Assembly: GCF_036227485.1 (NCBI RefSeq)
Contig: NZ_CP109479.1
Coordinates: 682,001-746,000, forward strand
Direction: 5' to 3'
Length of the DNA: 64,000 nt
DNA from: Streptomyces sp. NBC_01451
GTDB lineage: Bacteria > Actinomycetota > Actinomycetes > Streptomycetales > Streptomycetaceae
How positions within the stretch are numbered: the first letter of the stretch is position 1; each line of letters opens with the position of its first letter. The notes under the pieces were generated by a model. The model saw only the letters and a list, made by a program, of their open reading frames with translations, ran no database searches and was not told the origin of the DNA. This document shows, piece after piece, positions 1 to 9,121 of this stretch. A program made the position numbers and the translations under genes.

Positions 1-1482
1 GACCCGGTGTGCGACATGGGCACCCGGACCCGGCTGACCGCCGACCAGCAGCACCGGGCGGGCGCCTCCTACATCGCGGCGGCGGCCCGGCTGTTCGTCG
101 CGGGCGACGACCGGGTACGTCCGCTGCTCGACGGCTCCGGCCGACGGGCGCCGTCCGCCGACCCGGCGCGCGTCCTCACGCACGCGGTGGGCGGGAACCG
201 TTCGGCCGGCATCCTGCCGGACGGCGCGGTGACCGTGCAGGGCGGCGGCGGGCGCCTGTGCTCCGCGGTGGACGACCGTCCTTCGGTCAGGTGCCTGGCC
301 GCGGACGCCGGCCAGTCCCCGCACTTCGCGGGCTGGATGACGGAGCGGGAGGTCGGCCGTCGTGCGGTCGCGCTCAAGTGGTCGCAGCCCGGGACCGCGG
401 TGCGGGTGAGCCCCGGGCGGCCGGTGTCCCTCGGTGGCGCCAAGGCACTCGCGCTGCGCGTCATCGTGCCGCCCGCAACGACCGGAACCCAGCTGGACGT
501 GTCCGTCACCGACACCGCCGGCAAGCGCGCCACGCTCGGCCGGGTCCGCGTGGACGGGCTGCCCGGAAGCGCGCGGACGGCCTCGTACTGGGCGCGGGAG
601 GTCCGGGTGCCGCTGTCCGCCGCCGCCCGGGCCGGGGTCGACCTGCGCAAGGTGCGGAGCGTGGACCTGACTCCGCGCAGCCGGGCGGGGCAGGCCTGGC
701 TGATCGACACCTGGGGCTGGCGCCCCGGCACACCCGCGGTGCGCCCGGCCGCGCTGCCGCGCGTCGACCTCGGACGGCTGACCGTCAAGGAGGGCGACTC
801 CGGAACCCGTACCTACCGGATGCCGGTCCGGATCGCCGGGCAGGGTGGCGGCACGGTCCGGCTCTACGTCCAGGATCCCGGGACGAACACGATGACGAGC
901 CGACTGGTCACGGTGCGACAGGGCGAGCAGAGCATCGACGTACCGGTGACGGTGAAGGGTGACACGCTGTACGACTACGACGTCTGGCGCAGTGTGTTCG
1001 TGAAGGCGGTGCGCGGCGCGGTCATCGGCTCGTACAGCGGTGGGGTGACCATCGAGAACGACGATCCCCGGCCCACGGTCACCGTCACCCCGGTCGCGGA
1101 CCGGGTCACCGAGGGACAGCGGCTGACCTGGCGCGCGACACTGTCGGCGCCCGCCGGAACCGACATGTACTCCATGTTGGAGGTGCTGCCGGTCACCGGC
1201 GGCACCGAACTGTCCACCTTGGATGTCGACCCGGCGTGGCTGGCGGACACCACCGGTCAGTCGCCGCTGCCGGAACGCCCGTTGTCCCAGGTCGACGGGC
1301 TCCAGTTGTACGTGCCCATCCCGCCGGGCGAGTTGACGGCGACCTTCGGCATGCCGACGGTCGCGGACACGGTGACGGAGCCGGAGGAGTCGGTGCGGCT
1401 GCGGGTGACCGACTTCGACGACGAGACCGGGGAGCCGATTCCCGGGCCCGAGTTCACGGGCACCGTGCTCGACGCGTCGTAG
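1..1482 (+). CDS. Secreted-type protein with Calx-beta-like repeats, 3' part only
   Basis: The reading frame is open to the left edge of the window, so this is the C-terminal part (about 493 residues) of a longer protein and no start is claimed. The first 60 or so residues look like the tail of a globular, possibly hydrolase-like, domain. A beta-rich region follows, then from about residue 255 one or two Calx-beta-like modules: 'LTVKEGDSG' opens the first and 'GVTIENDDP' closes it, and a second begins near 'PVADRVTEGQRLTW'. Calx-beta modules are typical of extracellular proteins, so export is inferred; the signal peptide would lie outside the window. The gene ends at TAG, just before a hairpin shared with the convergent neighbour. 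The enzymatic function of the N-terminal part cannot be read from here. Confidence 0.75.
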   Translation, partial: DPVCDMGTRTRLTADQQHRAGASYIAAAARLFVAGDDRVRPLLDGSGRRAPSADPARVLTHAVGGNRSAGILPDGAVTVQGGGGRLCSAVDDRPSVRCLAADAGQSPHFAGWMTEREVGRRAVALKWSQPGTAVRVSPGRPVSLGGAKALALRVIVPPATTGTQLDVSVTDTAGKRATLGRVRVDGLPGSARTASYWAREVRVPLSAAARAGVDLRKVRSVDLTPRSRAGQAWLIDTWGWRPGTPAVRPAALPRVDLGRLTVKEGDSGTRTYRMPVRIAGQGGGTVRLYVQDPGTNTMTSRLVTVRQGEQSIDVPVTVKGDTLYDYDVWRSVFVKAVRGAVIGSYSGGVTIENDDPRPTVTVTPVADRVTEGQRLTWRATLSAPAGTDMYSMLEVLPVTGGTELSTLDVDPAWLADTTGQSPLPERPLSQVDGLQLYVPIPPGELTATFGMPTVADTVTEPEESVRLRVTDFDDETGEPIPGPEFTGTVLDAS

Positions 1483-1505
1483 AGGTGCGCCCGTAGCCAG
1501 TGACC

Positions 1506-1548
1506 GAAGGCGGGACCGCTGCCCCTGCGGGGGTGCGGTCCCGCCTTC
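1506..1548. terminator. Bidirectional hairpin terminator
   Basis: Perfect 14-bp arms (GAAGGCGGGACCGC at 1506-1519 and its complement at 1535-1548) are separated by a 15-nt loop. The hairpin lies between two convergent genes and has no T tract, as is usual in Streptomyces. Confidence 0.75.
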
Positions 1549-1939
1549 AGCTGTTCACGAGGGTGATCCGGATTCCGACCGTGCCCGTCCTGCCGCGCCG
1601 CAGCCTGCTGCCCAACAGGGTGAGGCGGCCCAGCACTCCGTACTTGCGGGCGAGCAGCTGCCGGTAGACGTCGGTCGCGGGCTGGTCGAGGATCTCGGCG
1701 GTGCCGGGCACCGGCTCTCCGGTCGGGTTGCCGCGGACGTCGCAGGGGCCGACGAGGACGTCGGCCCGGTTGCGGATCCGCTTCACCTTCCAGGCGTCCG
1801 CCGCCGACCAGGCGCCGAGCGCGTCCCCGTCCCGCACCACCCAGACCGGGGTGGCGACGGACGTGCCGTTCTTGCGGTAGCTGGTGATCAACAGGTATTT
1901 GCCCGCGCCGAGCCGGTCCAGGGTGCTGGTGTCGTCCAT
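1547..1939 (-). CDS. PPOX-class F420-dependent oxidoreductase-like protein (130 aa)
   Basis: This is a small split beta-barrel flavin/F420-binding protein of the pyridoxamine-phosphate-oxidase-like superfamily. The opening 'LGAGKYLLITSYRKNGT' followed by 'VATPVWVVRDGDALGAWSAADAWKVKRIRNR' pattern (read in parts) is the usual N-terminal half of actinobacterial F420-dependent members, and the length of 130 residues fits. The frame is open 27 codons further upstream, but that extension is low in family-like residues, so the ATG in front of 'DDTSTLDRL' is preferred. The physiological substrate cannot be inferred. It is a monocistronic gene convergent with the Calx-beta gene. Confidence 0.8.
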   Translation of the reverse strand: MDDTSTLDRLGAGKYLLITSYRKNGTSVATPVWVVRDGDALGAWSAADAWKVKRIRNRADVLVGPCDVRGNPTGEPVPGTAEILDQPATDVYRQLLARKYGVLGRLTLLGSRLRRGRTGTVGIRITLVNS

Positions 1940-2124
1940 GGGCGGGAGTCTAGGCGCCGGGACTCCGCCTGACGCCCGGACCCCCGGCGCTCTCTCCTCC
2001 TTGCCCGTCCCCAGAAGCAACCCTGTTCACGTCGACGAACGGCATCCACGGCCACAAATAATCGCTGTACGCTGCGAGCGGTTTCGGCTATATGTCAAGA
2101 CATGGTCGGTGCGAGGTGCGCGGG

Positions 2125-3093
2125 GTGACCCGGCAGTACGGGGAAGTCGAGATCGCCTGCGACGAGTCGGGGTCGGACGGCGAGAACCTGACCGGCGGGA
2201 ACACCGACGTCTTCGCGCACGCCAGCGTGGATGTGCCCATGGAGTCGGCGGCGACGGCCATCCGCGAGATACGCGACCGGATCCGGTCGCCCGCCGAGGA
2301 GTACAAGGCGAACCATCTGCTGCGGGAGAAGCACCGGGCCGTCCTGGAGTGGCTGCTCGCCCCCTCCGGTCCGCTGCACGGGCGCGCGTACGTCCATCTC
2401 ACGGAGAAGACCTTCTTCATGGTGGAGCGGGTCCTCGACCTGCTCCTCGGCGACCCGGCCGGCGCCCTCCCCCTCTGCCGGGCGGGCGCCGACACCTTCG
2501 GCGCCGACCGGTGGAAGGAGTTCCTGGCGGCGGCCAACGCCCTGCTCCGGGTGCGCGGCGAGACCGACAGCCCTCCCGAGGCGCCCGTCGACGCGTTCTT
2601 CCGCGCGGTGGACGCCCTCGCCCGGCAGGCGCCGGAGCTCCGGGACCCGGACGCGGCGGACGTCCTGAGACTGCTCGGCGGGGCCCGCTCCCGCGCCGCG
2701 GACCACCGCGCCCGGCGGCTCGCCGCCCCACCCCTGATCCCCCTGCTCAACCCGCTGCTGCCCGCGATCGTCCGGACGGCCGCCCACTGGAGTACGGACG
2801 GGCGGACCGTCCTGCTGGTGCACGACCGACAGAACATGCTGACGGACGAACGCATCGAGTGGCTCAAGGGCACCGCCCGGATCGGCGGCCTCCGACTCGC
2901 CGTGGCCCGGGACGACACCCGCGTGCAACTGGCCGACTTCCTCGCCGGAATCGCCCGCAGCATCGCCTCCCACGAGCTGAACGGACGCGGTGACGCGACG
3001 CTCACGGCACTGCTGCGCCCCTATGTCGACACCCGGTCCGTGTGGGGCGACGAGCACAGCCGGGGACAGCTGTTCGGAGCTGCTCACAACTAG
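2125..3093 (+). CDS. DUF3800 domain protein
   Basis: The protein starts with 'EIACDESGSDGENL' and ends with a 'VQLADFLAGIARS' segment. This pairing of an early Asp-Glu-Ser-Gly with a late Gln-Leu-Ala-Asp is characteristic of DUF3800, a family suspected to have an RNase H-like fold with acidic metal-binding residues. The GTG at 2125 is chosen because GAGGT lies eight bases upstream; an ATG at 2092 in the same frame has no clear ribosome binding site. The product is about 322 residues. DUF3800 genes are often found near defence or mobile loci, but nothing mobile is seen next to this one. Function unknown. Confidence 0.75.
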   Translation: MTRQYGEVEIACDESGSDGENLTGGNTDVFAHASVDVPMESAATAIREIRDRIRSPAEEYKANHLLREKHRAVLEWLLAPSGPLHGRAYVHLTEKTFFMVERVLDLLLGDPAGALPLCRAGADTFGADRWKEFLAAANALLRVRGETDSPPEAPVDAFFRAVDALARQAPELRDPDAADVLRLLGGARSRAADHRARRLAAPPLIPLLNPLLPAIVRTAAHWSTDGRTVLLVHDRQNMLTDERIEWLKGTARIGGLRLAVARDDTRVQLADFLAGIARSIASHELNGRGDATLTALLRPYVDTRSVWGDEHSRGQLFGAAHN

Positions 3094-3177
3094 GACCTGC
3101 CAGGCCCTCGCCAACATCAACAACCTTGTCTAGATTGCCAGTTGACACTCTCCCGCAGGTGCCCTGGAGCTGCCCCC

Positions 3178-3999
3178 GTGCCCGAGAACCCGCCGGCCGC
3201 GTCGCTGCACGCACGGATCAACTCGCGACAGCCGCACACGGCCCGGATCTGGAACTACTGGCTCGGCGGCCGGGACCACTACGAGGTCGACCGAGCCGCG
3301 GGTGACCGGATCCGTGAACTGCACCCGGGCATCGGCGAGTACGCCCGCGCGGACCGCCTCTTCCTCGGGCGGGCCGTGCGTCATCTGGTCGCCGAGTGCG
3401 GGATACGGCAGTTTCTCGACATCGGGACCGGACTGCCGACCGCCGACAACACGCACGAGGTGGCCCAGCGGATCGCGCCGGACACCCGGGTCGTTTATGT
3501 GGACAACGACCCGCTCGTCATGGTGCACGCCCGCGCCCTCCTCACCAGCACCCCCGAGGGGCGCACCGACCATCTCGACGAGGACCTGCGCAACGTCGAC
3601 GCGATCCTCGAACAGGCCGCGCGCACCCTGGACCTCACCCGGCCCGTCGCCGTGATGCTGCTCGGGGTGGTCATCTTCCTCGGCGACGAGGAGAACCCGC
3701 ACGGTGTCGTACGACGGCTGCTGGACGCCCTTCCCTCCGGCAGCCATCTCGCGCTCTCGCACACGATCACCGGCCCGGCGCTGGCCGAGGTGGACGCGGC
3801 GGTCCGGTACTGGAACACGCACGGCACCCCCCGGCTGACCCAGCGCAGCCCCGAAGAGGTGGCACGTTTCTTCGACGGTCTGGAACTCCTGGAGCCGGGC
3901 GTCGTGTCCTGCTCGCACTGGCGCCCGGAAGGAATCACCGCCGGGGAGGGCGAGCCGGCGGAGGTCGCCATGTACTGCGGAGTGGCCCGCAAGGCCTGA
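3178..3999 (+). CDS. SAM-dependent methyltransferase, DUF574 family (copy 1)
   Basis: This is an actinobacterial S-adenosylmethionine methyltransferase of the DUF574 (PF04672) family, about 273 residues. The diagnostic opening is 'ARIWNYWLGGRDHYEVDR'. The SAM-binding motif I is 'FLDIGTGLPTADNTHEVAQ' and the following strand is 'VVYVDNDPLV'. The GTG at 3178 is preferred to the ATG at 3142 because GGAG lies eight bases before it. A second copy of the family is at 18144-18953. Substrates are unknown for nearly all members. It is followed by a short hairpin and appears monocistronic. Confidence 0.9.
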   Translation: MPENPPAASLHARINSRQPHTARIWNYWLGGRDHYEVDRAAGDRIRELHPGIGEYARADRLFLGRAVRHLVAECGIRQFLDIGTGLPTADNTHEVAQRIAPDTRVVYVDNDPLVMVHARALLTSTPEGRTDHLDEDLRNVDAILEQAARTLDLTRPVAVMLLGVVIFLGDEENPHGVVRRLLDALPSGSHLALSHTITGPALAEVDAAVRYWNTHGTPRLTQRSPEEVARFFDGLELLEPGVVSCSHWRPEGITAGEGEPAEVAMYCGVARKA

Positions 4000-4011
4000 C
4001 CCGGTCCGCCC

Positions 4012-4028
4012 TCGGACGGCGTGTCCGA
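4012..4028 (+). terminator. Short hairpin after the DUF574 gene
   Basis: TCGGAC (4012-4017) and GTCCGA (4023-4028) form a perfect 6-bp stem with a 5-nt loop, 13 bases after the methyltransferase stop. It is a weak terminator candidate. Confidence 0.4.
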
Positions 4029-4106
4029 ACGGGATCTTGGAGTCGGTGAACACGAACACCTCCCGCCACGTATGGAAGTGAGGGTCACTCAACGACCGGA
4101 GGGCCC

Positions 4107-4124
4107 CGCGGTGTCGACACCGCG
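4107..4124. promoter_or_regulatory. 18-bp perfect palindrome upstream of the protease
   Basis: CGCGGTGTCGACACCGCG is self-complementary over its full length and ends 23 bases before the protease start codon. It could be an operator for a dimeric regulator, or a hairpin in the protease leader. Confidence 0.4.
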
Positions 4125-4147
4125 CGTTCAGGGTTCGGGAGCCATTG

Positions 4148-5506
4148 ATGAGGCACGCACGACGACGGATCGTCCGGCGAGCGACACGGCTGGCGGCCGT
4201 CGGCGGAGTCATCCTCGGCGGATTAATGGTCACCCAGGCTGTGGCGACCGAGCCCCCACAAGCCAATCTGCCCTTCAGCTCCGCCCAGGCGGCCGGCACC
4301 ACCGGCAGCGAGCTCGTCACCGAACTCGGCACCGACCGGACGGCGGGCAGCTGGATCGCGGCCGACGGAAAGCCGGTCGTCGCGGTCACCGACGCCCAGG
4401 CGGCGGCGATGGTCGAGAAGGCGGGCGCCCGCGCGAAGGTCGTGGACCACAGCATGAACGACCTCAAGTCGGCGACGCAGACACTGCGTTCGGCGCCGCG
4501 TGTGGCGGGCACGGCGTGGGCGGTCGACTACACGAAGAACGAGGTGGTCGTCCAGGCCGACAGCACCGTGTCGGCCGCCGACTGGGCCAAGCTGTCCGCG
4601 GTCGCCAAGGGCATCGGCGGCTCCGTACGCATGGAGCGGAGCGGGGGCACCTTCACCACCCGTATCAACGCGGCGCAGCCGATCCTGTCGACCGGAGGGC
4701 GCTGCTCGGCGGGCTTCAACGTGACCAACGGGTCGGCCGACTTCATCCTCACGGCCGGTCACTGCGGGCCCAACGGTTCGGTGTGGTTCGCGGACACGGG
4801 CGGCTCGACGGAGATCGGCAAGACGATCAGCAGCAGCTTCCCGATCAACGACTACTCGCTGGTGCAGTACAACGGCGGCTCGGCCGGTGACGGTGCCGAC
4901 GTCGTCGCCATCGGCAACGGCCGGGGCGTGCGCATCACGGGTGCGGCCGATCCGACCGTCGGCCAGAAGGTGTTCCGCAGCGGCAGCACCACCGGGCTGC
5001 GCGACGGCAAGGTGACCGGGCTCAACGCCACGGTCAACTATCCGGAGGGCACGGTGTCGGGTCTGATCGAGACCACCGTGTGCGCCGAGGCGGGCGACAG
5101 CGGCGGACCGTTGTTCTCCGAGGGCATCGCGCTCGGGATCACCTCGGGCGGAAACGGCGACTGCAAGACCGGCGGTACGACGTTCTTCCAGCCGGTGACG
5201 AAGGCACTGGCCGCGCTCAACGTCCGGCTGATCGGCCAGGCGGGCCAGGCGGCTGCTCCGGCACCGGCCGCGACCGCCACCCAGAACGCCGTCGCTCCCG
5301 GGGAGGCCCAGCCGGGCTCGGTGGCGCCGGTGACGGGCAGCTCCGCCGGGGAGGCCCTGCTGGACCGGCTCGCGGACCCGAAGAACGTGGGGCCCGGACT
5401 GCTGATCGTGGGCGGCAGCCTGATCGCCCTGGTCGCCACACGGTGGTTCCGGGTGGAGCAGGACCGGCGGGACTACCGCCGGTCGTACTCGGCGACGTGG
5501 AGCTGA
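4148..5506 (+). CDS. Membrane-anchored trypsin-like serine protease (S1 family)
   Basis: This is an exported chymotrypsin-fold protease, 452 residues. An Arg-rich N-terminus and hydrophobic core (about residues 8-34) form the signal sequence. A pro-region follows to about residue 180. The catalytic domain shows the triad His near 204-205 ('LTAGHCG'), Asp near 235 ('NDYSLVQY') and Ser near 317 ('AGDSGGPLF'). A Pro/Ala-rich linker then leads to a hydrophobic segment at about 415-434 and a short basic tail, so the mature enzyme should be tethered outside the membrane. Secreted streptogrisins normally lack this anchor. The ATG at 4148 is used rather than the TTG one codon earlier. A strong hairpin follows the gene. 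Confidence 0.9.
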   Translation: MRHARRRIVRRATRLAAVGGVILGGLMVTQAVATEPPQANLPFSSAQAAGTTGSELVTELGTDRTAGSWIAADGKPVVAVTDAQAAAMVEKAGARAKVVDHSMNDLKSATQTLRSAPRVAGTAWAVDYTKNEVVVQADSTVSAADWAKLSAVAKGIGGSVRMERSGGTFTTRINAAQPILSTGGRCSAGFNVTNGSADFILTAGHCGPNGSVWFADTGGSTEIGKTISSSFPINDYSLVQYNGGSAGDGADVVAIGNGRGVRITGAADPTVGQKVFRSGSTTGLRDGKVTGLNATVNYPEGTVSGLIETTVCAEAGDSGGPLFSEGIALGITSGGNGDCKTGGTTFFQPVTKALAALNVRLIGQAGQAAAPAPAATATQNAVAPGEAQPGSVAPVTGSSAGEALLDRLADPKNVGPGLLIVGGSLIALVATRWFRVEQDRRDYRRSYSATWS

Positions 5507-5517
5507 GAAACACAAGA

Positions 5518-5551
5518 GGCCGGGGCTGACGCGCGGTGCGCGGCCCCGGCC
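5518..5551. terminator. Bidirectional hairpin terminator
   Basis: GGCCGGGGC (5518-5526) pairs with GCCCCGGCC (5543-5551), and the 16-nt loop contains a further small GCGC stem. It lies between the protease and the convergent small gene. Confidence 0.7.
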
Positions 5552-5579
5552 CTGCTGCCCGGATGTCGGACGAAAGTGG

Positions 5580-5765
5580 TTACGCGTCGCGCCCGGGGTG
5601 CGGCGAGGCCGCGGCCCACTCGGCGACGAGCTGCTGATAGGTCAGCCGCTGCTCGCTGTTGAGGATCCCGCCCGACCGGAGCCAGAGGGCCCGGATCTCT
5701 TCGTTGACGTCGGCTGCCGAGCGATCAGGGGCGGATTGAAGAGTGGTGGACATGCTGTGAAGCAT
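5580..5765 (-). CDS. Small conserved-type hypothetical protein (61 aa)
   Basis: This is a short acidic/helical protein of 61 residues, or 57 from an internal ATG at 5753. The ATG at 5765 is preferred because GGGAG lies six bases before it. The segment 'NEEIRALWLRSGGILNSEQR' and the Leu/Ala-rich region after it look like a real folded helical protein rather than random coding. No domain is recognised. It stands alone between the protease terminator and the ROK gene. Confidence 0.6.
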   Translation of the reverse strand: MLHSMSTTLQSAPDRSAADVNEEIRALWLRSGGILNSEQRLTYQQLVAEWAAASPHPGRDA

Positions 5766-5874
5766 ATGCCGCTCCCAGTGAAGACCAAATAGATTAATAC
5801 GGACATATCCCGCATTACTGACCGTGTTGCTGATCACGTCCGCCGCCCGTTATCTGCCGCTTCCGCATGGGTGT

Positions 5875-7035
5875 TCACCTGCCGGCAGCCCCCAGTACCA
5901 GCACCTGAAGGGCGAGGACGGCGGCCCCGCGCGCCCAGTCGTGGAAGTCGGAGACCTTGGTCTCCAGATCGACCGGGTCCGCGAGCGGATGCCGGTTGGC
6001 GAGGATGCTCTCCTCGACCGCGGCGCCCGCCACCTCGACAAGCCCGACCCCCTCCCCGGCGAGCAGGATCTTCTCGGGCATCGCGAAGTTGGCGATCTGG
6101 GCGACCAGCGCGCCCAGCGCGCGGGCCGCCTCGTCGACGACGCGGGCGGCCATGGGGTCACCGGCGGCGGCACCGGCGAGGATCTCGTCGTACGTCATGT
6201 CTTGGCCGGTGGCGGCGCGGATCTGGTAGCGGATGCTGGGGATGGTGAGCAGGGAGATGGCGCTGCCGCGCTCCCCGTCGGGGGTGAGCGGCCCGTTCGG
6301 GTTGACGATCCAGCGGCGCCCGATACCGAGGCCGTCCTCGGACGACTGCACGCGCCGGCCGCCGCTGACCAGGCCGTAGCCGAGGCCCGCTCCTATGGTG
6401 AGGACCGCGAAGCGGTCCAGGCCGCGGCCCGCGCCGAACCAGCTCTCGGCCTCGACGAGGGCGGTGACGTCGTTCTCGACGACCACCCGCAGTCCGGTGC
6501 GGTCCTCGACCAGATCGGCGAACGGGACGCCGTACCAGTCGAGGAAGACGGAGTCGGCGACCACGGAGCGGTTCTCGACACGTCCGCCGACGCCGATCCC
6601 GATACCGGACACGGCGGGGTGGGCGGCGGTCAGTTCGGCGGTCATCTCGCCGACCAGGTCGGCCACCCGTGCCGGGTCATGGCTGGTGAGGGGCCGGTCG
6701 AGGCGGGCTACGACCACGCTGCGCAGCGTGGTGACGACGCTGTAGACCATGTCCTCGGTGATCTTGAAGCCGAGGAAGGCGCGGGACTCGGCGACGACGT
6801 CGAGCGGCTGCGAGGGCCGCCCCTGGCGCACCTCGGCCGGGGAGCCCGCATCGGGCACCTCGACGAGCAGGCCCGATTCGAGCAGCGGTTTGGTCAGCCG
6901 GGTCAGACTGCCGGCGGAGAGGTCGAGTCGCCGGGCGAGTTCGGCGCGGGACAGCGGGCCGTTGACGAGCACCTCGATCGCCACCGAGCGCTCGCCGGGA
7001 CTCAGCGGCGGCCAGCCGTCGGTCACTGCGGTCAT
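5875..7035 (-). CDS. ROK-family transcriptional regulator
   Basis: The protein has about 386 residues. An N-terminal winged helix-turn-helix ('LSRAELARRLDLSAGSLTRL') is followed by a ROK sugar-kinase-like domain with the family's glycine-rich ATP/sugar elements ('GIGIGVGGRVENR', 'LTIGAGLGYGLVSGGR'). ROK regulators usually repress sugar uptake or catabolic operons and respond to a sugar or its phosphate. The gene is divergent from the ABC importer at 7208, which it probably controls. The start at 7035 is chosen for a GAGGGG ten bases upstream; an in-frame ATG at 7068 is possible. The usual Cys-rich zinc motif of bacterial ROK proteins is not obvious, as is common in the regulatory branch. Confidence 0.88.
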   Translation of the reverse strand: MTAVTDGWPPLSPGERSVAIEVLVNGPLSRAELARRLDLSAGSLTRLTKPLLESGLLVEVPDAGSPAEVRQGRPSQPLDVVAESRAFLGFKITEDMVYSVVTTLRSVVVARLDRPLTSHDPARVADLVGEMTAELTAAHPAVSGIGIGVGGRVENRSVVADSVFLDWYGVPFADLVEDRTGLRVVVENDVTALVEAESWFGAGRGLDRFAVLTIGAGLGYGLVSGGRRVQSSEDGLGIGRRWIVNPNGPLTPDGERGSAISLLTIPSIRYQIRAATGQDMTYDEILAGAAAGDPMAARVVDEAARALGALVAQIANFAMPEKILLAGEGVGLVEVAGAAVEESILANRHPLADPVDLETKVSDFHDWARGAAVLALQVLVLGAAGR

Positions 7036-7207
7036 GACGATCAGACCCCTCACCTTTTCTTTCGCCATGGAACTAACAAGGTCACCATACGGCTGGATTC
7101 CCCGCCCGGAAAAGATGTCTGCCCGCATCTTGACGGATGGATTGTTCCACCTCGAAAGTAAGTGCCCTGAGGACGAGCCGCCGACGAGCAGACGAGGGAG
7201 TCTCTCC

Positions 7208-8110
7208 ATGACCGTCGCCTCCACCAGCCCTCCCCTGCGACGACCACGCGGCGACGGCGCACTCGCGGCGCTCTTCGTCGCCCCGGCGATGCTGGGCTTC
7301 CTGGTGTTCCTGCTCTGGCCGACGCTGCGGGGCGTCTACCTGAGCTTCACCCGCTTCAACCTGCTGACCCCCGCCGAGTGGGTGGGTCTCGACAACTACG
7401 TCCGGATGGTCAACGACCCCATCTTCTGGGACTCGCTGACCGTCACCGTCGAGTACGTCGCCATCAACATCGGTGTGCAGACGATATCGGCGCTCGCCAT
7501 CGCCGTACTGCTCCAGCGGCTGACCCAGTCCGCGGTCCTGCGCGGGATCGTGCTCACCCCGTATCTGATGTCGAACGTCGTCGCGGGCATCGTCTGGCTC
7601 TGGATCCTCGACACCCAGCTCGGCATCGGCAACGAGATCATCGCGGGCCTCGGCTTCGACCGGATCCCGTTCCTCGCGGACGAGACCTGGGCGATCCCGA
7701 CGATCGCGGTGATCAACGTCTGGCGGCACGTCGGCTACACCGCGCTGCTGCTGTTCGCGGGCCTCCAGGCCATCCCGACCGACATGTACGAGGCGGCCAA
7801 GGTGGACGGGGCGAGCGAGTGGCGGATGTTCTGGCGCATCACGATGCCGCTGCTGCGGCCGGTCCTCGCGGTGGTCCTGATCATGACGGTGATCGGCTCG
7901 TTCCAGGTGTTCGACACGGTCGCGGTGACGACGGCGGGCGGTCCGGCGAACGCCACCAACGTCCTGCAGTTCTACATCTACGGCTCCGCCTTCGGCCGCT
8001 TCCAGTTCGGCTACGCGTCCGCGATGTCCGTGGCCCTGCTGGTCGTGCTGAGCGCGATCACCTTCCTCCAGTACCGGCTCACCCGGGCCGGCCACACCGA
8101 CCTCGGCTGA
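7208..8110 (+). CDS. Sugar ABC transporter permease, MalF type
   Basis: This is an inner-membrane permease of 300 residues with about six transmembrane segments. The cytoplasmic EAA loop is visible as 'MYEAAKVDGASEWRMFWRI' and is the contact site for the ATPase. The start ATG at 7208 follows GGGAG. It is the first gene of a set with a second permease, a binding lipoprotein and an oxidoreductase, spaced by short gaps. It probably imports a monosaccharide, oligosaccharide or cyclitol derivative, but the substrate cannot be told from sequence. Confidence 0.92.
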   Translation: MTVASTSPPLRRPRGDGALAALFVAPAMLGFLVFLLWPTLRGVYLSFTRFNLLTPAEWVGLDNYVRMVNDPIFWDSLTVTVEYVAINIGVQTISALAIAVLLQRLTQSAVLRGIVLTPYLMSNVVAGIVWLWILDTQLGIGNEIIAGLGFDRIPFLADETWAIPTIAVINVWRHVGYTALLLFAGLQAIPTDMYEAAKVDGASEWRMFWRITMPLLRPVLAVVLIMTVIGSFQVFDTVAVTTAGGPANATNVLQFYIYGSAFGRFQFGYASAMSVALLVVLSAITFLQYRLTRAGHTDLG

Positions 8111-8126
8111 CCGGGAGACGCACACC

Positions 8127-9074
8127 ATGACAACCCTGACGACACCGGCACCAGCACCGACCCCGACACCCGCCAGGACTGCCGTACGACCGGTGCGGCG
8201 CGCACCCTCCCTCGGGCGGATCGCCGCCTGGGCCGTGATGGCCGTGATCGTGCTGGTCACCCTGCTGCCGTTCTACTGGATCCTGCGCACCGCGCTGTCC
8301 ACCAACGCGGGCCTCGCCGCCGATCCGACGAACCCCCTGCCGGTGCATCCGACGACCGGCGGCTTCGAGCGGGCGCTCGGTCTTCAGTCCACCAAGGAGG
8401 CGATAGCGCAGGGCGGCGCGGGCGGCGGCCTGGACTTCTGGCGCTACCTCCTCAACTCGGTCGTCGTGTCCACCCTGGTCACCGGCTGCCAGATCTTCTT
8501 CTCGGCGATGGCCGCGTACGCCTTCGCCCGGCTGCGCTGGCGCGGCCGGGACACGGTCTTCGGACTGTTCCTGGCGGGCCTGATGGTCCCGGCGATCTTC
8601 ACCCTGCTGCCGAACTTCGTCCTGATCAAGCAACTCGGCCTGGTGGACAACCTGTTGGGCATCGCGCTGCCGACGATGTTCATGACGCCGTTCGCGGTGT
8701 TCTTCCTGCGCCAGTTCTTCATGAACATCCCGCGCGAGGTCGAGGAGGCGGCGCTGCTCGACGGCGCCGGCAAGATCCGGGTGTTCTTCCGGGTGCTGCT
8801 GCCGATGGCGTCCACACCGGTCATCACGCTGGCGATCCTGACGTACATCACCGCGTGGAACGACTACTTCTGGCCGTTGATGGTGTCGTACAGCGACAGT
8901 TCGCGGGTGCTCACGGTGGCGCTGGCGATCTTCCGGGCACAGACCCCGCAGACGGGCGTCGACTGGTCGGGGCTGATGGCGGCGACGCTCATCGCCGCGC
9001 TGCCGATGCTGGTGCTGTTCGGGTGCTTCGCGCGCCGCATCGTGAGTTCCGTCGGCTTCACGGGCATCAAGTGA
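8127..9074 (+). CDS. Sugar ABC transporter permease, MalG type
   Basis: This is the second permease, 315 residues with six predicted transmembrane spans. The EAA loop reads 'VEEAALLDGAGKIRVFFRV'. A low-complexity Thr/Pro/Ala N-terminus of about 25 residues precedes the first span. It starts 16 bases after the partner permease and should form the heterodimeric channel with it. Confidence 0.92.
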   Translation: MTTLTTPAPAPTPTPARTAVRPVRRAPSLGRIAAWAVMAVIVLVTLLPFYWILRTALSTNAGLAADPTNPLPVHPTTGGFERALGLQSTKEAIAQGGAGGGLDFWRYLLNSVVVSTLVTGCQIFFSAMAAYAFARLRWRGRDTVFGLFLAGLMVPAIFTLLPNFVLIKQLGLVDNLLGIALPTMFMTPFAVFFLRQFFMNIPREVEEAALLDGAGKIRVFFRVLLPMASTPVITLAILTYITAWNDYFWPLMVSYSDSSRVLTVALAIFRAQTPQTGVDWSGLMAATLIAALPMLVLFGCFARRIVSSVGFTGIK

Positions 9075-9121
9075 CCGCGCCGGCCGACCATCTGATCACC
9101 CGATCGACCGAGAGGACGGAC

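Noticed and set aside
7069..7148. GGAACTAA and ATTGTTCC as a ROK operator pair
   Set aside because: The match between the halves is partial and they are 64 bases apart, so it is too weak to list as a site.
5824..7161. 445-codon plus-strand frame
   Set aside because: It is a shadow of the ROK gene; Asp/Gly/His-rich with no domain.
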